Shown here in pieces: positions 27,007-33,045 of a stretch of DNA of 33,045 nucleotides. The notes below the pieces were generated by a model. That model made no database searches. It was not told where the DNA came from and was given only the letters and a program-made list of their open reading frames with translations. The DNA comes from an uncultured Bacteroidota bacterium (lineage in GTDB: Bacteria > Bacteroidota > Bacteroidia > Chitinophagales > Chitinophagaceae). The translations under genes were made by a program, and so were the position numbers. Numbering within the stretch: position 1 is the stretch's first letter; each line of letters begins with the position of its first letter. Location: NCBI GenBank assembly GCA_903899675.1, contig CAIUKP010000240.1, positions 1 to 33,045 of the forward strand, given 5' to 3'.

Positions 27007-27924
27007 TTACAATTCGGCTGTTTTCAGCTTTTTAGGAAATACAATCTCTGTACTACTCTTTTTGTTTCCTCGCTCGTATTCAATTTTCCATTTATCTCCC
27101 TCTTTGGTATCGTTCAGCATTCTGCGCAGGTCGTTAATGTCGGTTAGTGCGGTGCCATTCACAGAAAGTATTACATCGTCTTTTTTAATACCGGCTAGTG
27201 CAGCTGGACTATTCTCTGTTACGGAAGTAATTTTTACGCCCTTGCTGTTTTCCATATCCTGAATACCCACACCCAGTTGAAGTTTTCGGGGTTTGGGCGC
27301 CCATTCGTTCCTTTCGGGAGGGAGCATTTTAAACATATCGTCCATATTGAACACCATTGTGTCTATAAATTGAAAGTTGCGGTTTGCTGCTCTATTATTT
27401 GTAGCAAGGATTGCTGTGGTATTTTCTGTTTGCTGGTTGCGTAGGTAAGTGATGGTTATTTTGTTTTCCGGCATGTATTTGCCTACTTCCTGTGTTAATT
27501 CCTCGGCACTGTTAATGGCTACTCCATTGATTGCGGTAATAATGTCATCGGCTTTGAGACCTGCTTTTTCTGCGGGAGTGCCCTTCATAATTTCTTTAAT
27601 AATGGCTCCTTTTTCATTTTTTTCAGTTAATACGCCCAACAAAGCTTTGTTTTCATTTAAGCTACCGGGCTGCCGCATCATATCATTTGGGTTGAACCCT
27701 TTTAGCTGCTTTCTAAATTTTTCGGGTACGCCATTTTGTAAGTCATCCATATCAATTACCAAATCATCTCCTTGAACTATAGTGCTATCTCCATTTCGGA
27801 TGATGATCATTTTTTTTACTTTTCCCTTTGGTGGGAAGGGAGGTGCCGGAGGGGTAGGCTGAGCAAATGCAGAGATGGCTATCAGCCATGTGAGCGCAGT
27901 AGCAAGCGTAATCTTGGTAATCAT
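27007..27924 (-). CDS. Exported protein with two PDZ domains and no protease domain
   Basis: About 305 aa from ATG 27924 (signal peptide MITKITLATALTWLIAISAFAQ); PDZ 1 GAIIKEIMKGTPAEKAGLKADDIITAINGVAI; PDZ 2 GVKITSVTENSPAALAGIKKDDVILSVNGTAL; no HtrA catalytic core. Confidence 0.85.
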   Translation of the reverse strand: MITKITLATALTWLIAISAFAQPTPPAPPFPPKGKVKKMIIIRNGDSTIVQGDDLVIDMDDLQNGVPEKFRKQLKGFNPNDMMRQPGSLNENKALLGVLTEKNEKGAIIKEIMKGTPAEKAGLKADDIITAINGVAINSAEELTQEVGKYMPENKITITYLRNQQTENTTAILATNNRAANRNFQFIDTMVFNMDDMFKMLPPERNEWAPKPRKLQLGVGIQDMENSKGVKITSVTENSPAALAGIKKDDVILSVNGTALTDINDLRRMLNDTKEGDKWKIEYERGNKKSSTEIVFPKKLKTAEL

Positions 27925-27940
27925 GTTGAATAATTTTAAT

Positions 27941-27958
27941 GTACGAAATATTTTGTAC
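27941..27958. promoter_or_regulatory. 18-bp near-palindrome, candidate operator at the PDZ gene promoter
   Basis: GTACGAAATATTTTGTAC (one mismatched pair) immediately downstream, on the minus strand, of a -7-like TAGCTTTG; half-site GTACGAAA recurs at 27981-27988. Confidence 0.5.
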
Positions 27959-27960
27959 TT

Positions 27961-27968
27961 CAAAGCTA
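27961..27968 (-). promoter_or_regulatory. Bacteroidota-type -7 box for the PDZ gene
   Basis: Minus-strand TAGCTTTG matches TAnnTTTG exactly, 37 bp upstream of ATG 27924. Confidence 0.45.
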
Positions 27969-28018
27969 ATAATACTCAAAGTACGAAACTCTTCGGAAAT
28001 GTTAAAAATTATTGAAGA

Positions 28019-30637
28019 TTAGTTCAACAGGGCCCGGATGCTATCAATTACCTGCTGGAGGTTTGATGAGTTTTGTCCGCCAGCAGTAGCCAGCGTTTTT
28101 GCCCCACCGCCCCCACCTTTTATAAGGGGAGCAACGGTTTGCTTTATCATTTGACCGGCATCCAACTGTTTTTCAGCAGCGGTTTGTTCGTCTATTAATA
28201 TTGCCACCTGTGCTTTACCTTCTATATTGGCAGAAAGTACAACCAGGTATCGGGTGAGGTGATTTTTAAGCTGGAAGCAAATTTGCTTAAGGGCATCGGC
28301 TTGTGAAACTTCCACTATTGCACCAATAAATTGAATTTCGCCCACTTGGCTTGCCTGCTGAATCAGTTCCGGAACGAGTTGGTTCAACTGTTTTGTTTCC
28401 AGGCTTTCGATTTTCTTTTTCAGTTCGGCATTCTCATGTAAAACTTGCTGAAGTGCGCGGGTAATTTCTGCGGGATTTTTGAGTGCCTGTTTCAGTTCGC
28501 TGAGGGTAGCCGATTCTTGAAACATAAGTTGCAGGGCGGCTTCTCCGCTCACGGCTTCTATTCTTTTCACGCCGGCCGCAACGGCTGTTTCGTGTTGTAT
28601 TTTCACAAAGCCAAGTTCACCTGTTCTGCTCACATGTGTGCCGCCACATAATTCTACCGAGTAATGTGGATCTATGGTTACTACCCTTACTCTTTCTCCA
28701 TATTTTTCTCCGAACAGAGCCATTGCCCCTTTTGCCAGGGCATTTTCTTTTTCCATTTCCTCTATCTGTACCGGAATATTTTTTCTGATTTTTTCATTCA
28801 CCATCTTTTCTATTGCATGCAATTCTTCCTCAGTCATTTTACTGAAATGGGAGAAATCGAAACGGAGCTGGTGTTCGTTCACCAAACTTCCCTTTTGCGC
28901 TACATGGGTACCCAGCACATTTCTAAGCGCCGCGTGCAACAGGTGGGTAGCACTGTGGTGTATGGTGGTTGATTGTCGTGTAGAGGCATCTACGGTGGCC
29001 AAAACTTCTGCGCCGGGATGGGAAGGCAGTTGGGTAGTAACGTGGATAATCAGGTTATTTTCTTTTTTCGTATCAATTACCTGGATATGCTCATCCCCAA
29101 ACTGTAAGCTGCCCCGATCGCCAACTTGCCCGCCACTTTCCGCATAAAAAGGAGTAGCTTCTAATACCAATTGATAAGATTCTTTTCCTTTCGCTTTTAC
29201 CTTTCGGTACCTGACTAAACGGGTAGTAAGTGAAAGTGAATCGTATCCAACAAAGGCGGTGGCTGCATCTTCATGAAGAATGATCCAATCTTCGGTATCT
29301 AACGTTGTAGCAGCGCGACTCCTATTTTTTTGTTGCTGAAGATATTTGTCATATTCTATTTCATCAAACCATACGCCGGATTCCGCGGCAATCAGGCGCG
29401 TTAAGTCTGGAGGAAATCCAAACGTATCAAACAATTCAAAAACAGCTTTAGCAGGAATCTGTGTTTCATACGTTTCAAGCATATCATCCGTTCTTTTCAA
29501 TCCCTTTGCTAGGGTTTTTAAGAAGGCTTCTTCCTCTTCCCGAATTACTCTGGCCACAAAATCTTGTTGTTGAATTAATTCAGGAAATACTTCTTCAAAT
29601 TGAGCAGACAGTAATGGGATGAGTTGGTATAAAAGGGGCTGACGATACTCTAAGTAAGAATAGTAGTACCGCACTGCTCTGCGAAGAATTCTTCTGATTA
29701 CATAGCCAGCGCCGGTATTGGAAGGCAATTGACCATCCGCAATGGTAAAAGCGATTGCGCGGATATGGTCGGATAAAACCCGAAATGCCACAGCCTGTTT
29801 ACTATCGCCGGCATCATAGGTTTTTTGGGTAATCTGTTCAACGGCAGCAATGGTTCCAGAGAATATATCGGTGTCGTAATTGCTTTGTTTCCCCTGAATC
29901 ACCCGAACCAGTCGTTCAAATCCCATACCGGTATCCACGTGTCGGGTAGGTAGCGCCTGGAGGGTTCCATCCTTTAACCGGTTGTATTGGATAAATACAT
30001 TGTTCCATATTTCAATTACCTGCGGATGGTCTTTGTTTACCAGATCTTTTCCTGGAATGTTTTTTCTTTCTTCTTCTGAGCGGCAATCAACATGAATTTC
30101 TGAGCAGGGTCCGCAGGGACCGGCATCTCCCATTTCCCAGAAATTATCTTTTTTATTTCCAAACAGAATTCTTTCTTCCGGCACTAGCTTTTTCCATTCT
30201 TCCAGTGCGATGGTGGAGGCGGGGATACCTTCGGATGCATCTCCCTCAAAAACCGTAACATACAGCCTGTCTTTATCAAGCTTATACACTTCGGTAAGTA
30301 ATTCCCAGCTCCAGGCGATGGCTTCGGCTTTAAAATAATCGCCAAAACTCCAGTTGCCCAGCATTTCAAACATTGTATGGTGGTAGGTATCCACCCCTAC
30401 TTCTTCTAGGTCGTTGTGTTTACCGCTAACCCGCAAACATTTTTGGGTATCGGCCACTCTTGGATATTCGGGTTTTTTGTTACCCAGAAAATAATCTTTA
30501 AACTGATTCATCCCTGCATTGGTAAACAACAGGGTAGGGTCATTTTTAACTACAATGGGGGCAGAGGGTACAATATGGTGGTTTTTGGACGTAAAAAAGT
30601 CTAAAAAATGTTGTCTTATCTGGGCACTTGTCATCAT
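28019..30637 (-). CDS. alaS: Alanyl-tRNA synthetase
   Basis: 872 aa; FTNAGMNQFKDYFLG, DTGMGFERLVRVIQGKQSNYDTDIF, HSATHLLHAALRNVLG, VELCGGTHVSRTGELG, C-terminal GGGGGAKTLATAGG. Confidence 0.98.
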   Translation of the reverse strand: MMTSAQIRQHFLDFFTSKNHHIVPSAPIVVKNDPTLLFTNAGMNQFKDYFLGNKKPEYPRVADTQKCLRVSGKHNDLEEVGVDTYHHTMFEMLGNWSFGDYFKAEAIAWSWELLTEVYKLDKDRLYVTVFEGDASEGIPASTIALEEWKKLVPEERILFGNKKDNFWEMGDAGPCGPCSEIHVDCRSEEERKNIPGKDLVNKDHPQVIEIWNNVFIQYNRLKDGTLQALPTRHVDTGMGFERLVRVIQGKQSNYDTDIFSGTIAAVEQITQKTYDAGDSKQAVAFRVLSDHIRAIAFTIADGQLPSNTGAGYVIRRILRRAVRYYYSYLEYRQPLLYQLIPLLSAQFEEVFPELIQQQDFVARVIREEEEAFLKTLAKGLKRTDDMLETYETQIPAKAVFELFDTFGFPPDLTRLIAAESGVWFDEIEYDKYLQQQKNRSRAATTLDTEDWIILHEDAATAFVGYDSLSLTTRLVRYRKVKAKGKESYQLVLEATPFYAESGGQVGDRGSLQFGDEHIQVIDTKKENNLIIHVTTQLPSHPGAEVLATVDASTRQSTTIHHSATHLLHAALRNVLGTHVAQKGSLVNEHQLRFDFSHFSKMTEEELHAIEKMVNEKIRKNIPVQIEEMEKENALAKGAMALFGEKYGERVRVVTIDPHYSVELCGGTHVSRTGELGFVKIQHETAVAAGVKRIEAVSGEAALQLMFQESATLSELKQALKNPAEITRALQQVLHENAELKKKIESLETKQLNQLVPELIQQASQVGEIQFIGAIVEVSQADALKQICFQLKNHLTRYLVVLSANIEGKAQVAILIDEQTAAEKQLDAGQMIKQTVAPLIKGGGGGAKTLATAGGQNSSNLQQVIDSIRALLN

Positions 30638-30678
30638 CCTAAAAAAAAGTTTACTCCCATAATTAGGCCGTTAGAAAC

Positions 30679-30686
30679 TATATTTG
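30679..30686 (+). promoter_or_regulatory. Possible -7 box upstream of the M23 peptidase gene
   Basis: TATATTTG matches TAnnTTTG; implies a leader of about 110 nt before ATG 30802; no clear -33 element. Confidence 0.3.
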
Positions 30687-30801
30687 GGGCTGTTTTGGGT
30701 AGGCAAAGGTAAGGAAATGGCTTCGGAGAAAAGGAGGTTGGCTGGTCAAATTATCCCTACGGGTTTACCTCATAGATTTGCAGATTATAAAGCGCTGGTT
30801 C

Positions 30802-31773
30802 ATGAAAAAGGTCAAGTATTTCTACAATACCCATACCCTCCGCTACGAGAAGTTGGAGACGCCCTTGCGCGTTCGTTTGTTAAAAGTGATTGGTTTTATT
30901 GCTGCTTCCATTGTAACCGGACTGCTGATTTACACCATTGCCTTCAGATATTTTGCTTCTCCCAGCGAAAAAATTCTGCGCCAGCAAAACGAAAGTCTGC
31001 AAGAGAACTATACCCTGCTGATGGAACGGGTAAATCAGTTGGAGTTACAGATGGATGAAATTGAGAACCGCGATAATAATGTGTACCGAACCATTTTTGG
31101 CGCTACGCCCATTCCGGATAGTGCCCGTGTGAAGGATATGGAGCGCCGAAAAGAAGTAAAATTAGTTCAAAGTATGGGGGAGGATGCCCTGATTGAAAGC
31201 ATCAATGTTCAATTGAACCGCTTGGCTTTAATTGAAGCCTATCAACTGAAATCCTTCGATGAAATTAACCGGCTGGTAAAGAATAAGGAAATTTGGCTGG
31301 CCTCTATGCCCTCCATTCAACCGATCAGCAACAAAAATCTTACCCGCATTGGTTCTGGTTTTGGCTATCGAATTGATCCAGTATATAAGGACAGAAGGGC
31401 GCATAAGGGAATAGATTTCACATCCCCGTTGGGCACCCCCATTTATGCAACCGGGGATGGAAAAGTGGTAGATGCAGGGTTTAGTACGGGCGGACACGGA
31501 AACCGGGTAGTAATCAATCACGGATTTGGCTATCAAACCCTTTACGGGCATATGTATCGGATTAAAGCCCGGGTTGGAGATGAAGTAAAGCGGGGTGAAG
31601 TGATTGGATATGTAGGTAGTACCGGCAAAAGTACCGGCCCGCATGTGCATTATGAGGTTCATCATAATGGAGTAGAGGTTGACCCTATTTATTTCTTCTA
31701 TAATGATTTGAGTCCGGCCCAATTCGACCGGATTTTAAAGTTAGCGGCTACCAGCAATCAGAGCATGGATTAG
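30802..31773 (+). CDS. M23 family metallopeptidase (membrane-anchored, LytM/peptidoglycan endopeptidase-like)
   Basis: MKKVKYFYNTHTLRYEKLETPLRVRLLKVIGF start typical of Bacteroidota M23 proteins; GSGFGYRIDPVYKDRRAHKGIDFTSPLGTPIYATGDGKV and GHGNRVVINHGFGYQTLYGHM, then GPHVHYEVHHNG. Confidence 0.93.
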   Translation: MKKVKYFYNTHTLRYEKLETPLRVRLLKVIGFIAASIVTGLLIYTIAFRYFASPSEKILRQQNESLQENYTLLMERVNQLELQMDEIENRDNNVYRTIFGATPIPDSARVKDMERRKEVKLVQSMGEDALIESINVQLNRLALIEAYQLKSFDEINRLVKNKEIWLASMPSIQPISNKNLTRIGSGFGYRIDPVYKDRRAHKGIDFTSPLGTPIYATGDGKVVDAGFSTGGHGNRVVINHGFGYQTLYGHMYRIKARVGDEVKRGEVIGYVGSTGKSTGPHVHYEVHHNGVEVDPIYFFYNDLSPAQFDRILKLAATSNQSMD

Positions 31774-31794
31774 GGGTTTTTTGAACAAAAACCC
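31774..31794 (+). terminator. Hairpin immediately after the M23 gene stop, weak terminator candidate
   Basis: GGGTTTTT-TGAAC-AAAAACCC 8-bp stem starting at the base after TAG; only a weak T-run follows. Confidence 0.35.
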
Positions 31795-31831
31795 TCTTGA
31801 GTTGTAAAATAGTGTCACTGAAAAATACGCT

Positions 31832-32062
31832 GTGGAACCGGGCATACGTCAATACTTAATCAGAATACTAAATACCCTGGGCATTGGGCTCCTTTGGATG
31901 GGCATCAACACCACAGTCGGCATAATGCTGGGATACGGAATCGTTGATGGAGCGTTTCGATTAGGTAATGGTATTTTTTATACTTGGTTTTTCCTTAGTA
32001 TGGGCGTTTTTATTTGGTGGATATATCGCATCTGGCGCGAACCAATTCAATTTGAAGAGTAG
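31832..32062 (+). CDS. Small two-TM membrane protein, GTG start
   Basis: 76 aa MEPGIRQYLIRILNTLGIGLLWMGINTTVGIMLGYGIV...IFYTWFFLSMGVFIWWIYRIWREP; in-frame TAA at 31805-31807 limits extension; no ATG available. Confidence 0.6.
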   Translation: MEPGIRQYLIRILNTLGIGLLWMGINTTVGIMLGYGIVDGAFRLGNGIFYTWFFLSMGVFIWWIYRIWREPIQFEE

Positions 32063-32083
32063 GGCACATTTATCGCTACCACT

Positions 32084-32989
32084 TTAATTTTTTCCATCTA
32101 ATATTACTGGAGTTTTTCCTCCGTTCATAATAATCACTTTAGCATTAGGAGAAGTCATTAATCCCTTCATTGCCTGAATCTGTTCGTATTGAAGTTGCTT
32201 GTCTCCCAGGCCTGAGCTGATAATTTTCTGATAGTCGGCAATACCTTGGGCTTCTACCCGCTTTCTATCAGCTTCCTGTTTTTCTTTTTGCAGCACAAAT
32301 TCCATCTTTTGAGCATCTTGTTCGGCTTTAATTTTTTCTTCGATGGATGCTTTTACTGTGGCAGGCAGGGTAATATTTCTAACCAACAGCTGTTCTAAAA
32401 TCAATCCTCTTTTTTTAAAGTCGTCTTCTATGCTCTTGAATATTTTTGATTGGAAAACATCCCTTTTGGTAGAATATAAATCTACCGCAGTAAAATACAC
32501 TGCGTTGTCGCGCATTTTTGTGCGGGTGAGGGGGCGGATGATTTTATTTTGATAGTCTATGCCTGTTTCTCTAACCAGTCGGGGTGCTTCGAGGGGTAGT
32601 ACGCTATAAAGCACGGTTAAGTCGATGGTAACTTCCAGTCCATCTGCCGTAAGCACCCGAATCGCATCGTCGCCTTCTTTATTTCCTTCGTCATGCACAC
32701 CACTCATGGTGTAGTTTTGGGTTTTTACGTCTACCTCTAGCACATCCATCAAGGGATTAATCAAATTCAGTCCACTAGGTAGTACCTGACTTTGAATTTT
32801 TCCAAAGAGTGATTGAACGCCCACTTTACCGGCATCAATTTGCTTAACAGACGCCCATATCAATCCTAAAATGCCGATGATGAGTCCGCTCCAGTATAGG
32901 CCTTTTCCAATTGATTCTAATTCTGTTCTATTTTTTTTCAATATAATACCAACTAAGGCGATAAGGAGTCCGATGATGATGATAGCCAT
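32084..32989 (-). CDS. Prohibitin-like SPFH/Band 7 family membrane protein
   Basis: 301 aa; two N-terminal TM segments, IDAGKVGVQSLFGKIQSQVLPSGLNLINPL, TADGLEVTIDLTVLYSV, C-terminal coiled coil EEKIKAEQDAQKMEFVLQKEKQEADRKRVEAQGIADYQKII. Confidence 0.93.
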   Translation of the reverse strand: MAIIIIGLLIALVGIILKKNRTELESIGKGLYWSGLIIGILGLIWASVKQIDAGKVGVQSLFGKIQSQVLPSGLNLINPLMDVLEVDVKTQNYTMSGVHDEGNKEGDDAIRVLTADGLEVTIDLTVLYSVLPLEAPRLVRETGIDYQNKIIRPLTRTKMRDNAVYFTAVDLYSTKRDVFQSKIFKSIEDDFKKRGLILEQLLVRNITLPATVKASIEEKIKAEQDAQKMEFVLQKEKQEADRKRVEAQGIADYQKIISSGLGDKQLQYEQIQAMKGLMTSPNAKVIIMNGGKTPVILDGKN

Positions 32990-33045
32990 ACAATTTTCTT
33001 TTATTAATTAGTATATTGGTTCGTTTATTTATTACATAGTGTAAC

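Noticed and set aside
28674-29147. 157-aa plus-strand ORF (and 28664..28972, 29346..29573)
   Set aside because: Entirely antisense inside alaS, Ser/Cys-rich translation, no start-site signals; typical shadow ORFs of a conserved gene.
30684-31058. 124-aa plus-strand ORF overlapping the M23 gene start
   Set aside because: Out of frame with the clear M23 peptidase; its C-terminal part is shadow translation of that gene and its start sits in the probable leader region.
1-33045. Mobile element, prophage, CRISPR or defence island
   Set aside because: No transposase, integrase, phage structural, Cas, restriction or toxin-antitoxin signatures, and no spaced direct repeats noticed on reading both strands.

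Overview
This 33 kb window looks like chromosomal, mostly housekeeping and envelope DNA from a Bacteroidota organism, probably Chitinophagaceae-like. The lineage is inferred from a T9SS sorting domain, DUF4836, DUF5606, a DUF4369-type thioredoxin-fold protein, a NagZ/beta-lactamase fusion and TAnnTTTG-type promoter boxes. I support 21 complete protein-coding genes plus one 5'-truncated gene. Confident calls are rpoN, gatB, alaS, a PorZ-like T9SS protein, a DegT-family aminotransferase, an AI-2E-family transporter, an MMPL/RND exporter, an M23 peptidase, a prohibitin-like SPFH protein, a GH3-beta-lactamase fusion, a D-aminoacylase-like lipoprotein and an exported RidA. I see no tRNA, rRNA, CRISPR array, transposase, integrase or phage module. 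I found no clear new defence or mobile system. The points most worth checking are: (i) an 18-bp near-palindrome overlapping the predicted promoter of a protease-less PDZ protein, with a second half-site 40 bp away; (ii) adjacent exported GH3-amidase-like, D-aminoacylase-like (altered metal motif) and RidA genes; (iii) a DUF4836 / atypical ABC ATPase / permease / PorZ-like gene block, where the PorZ-like gene lacks a normal start codon; and (iv) a 68-bp convergent coding overlap. All calls come from reading the sequence; no database searches were run.
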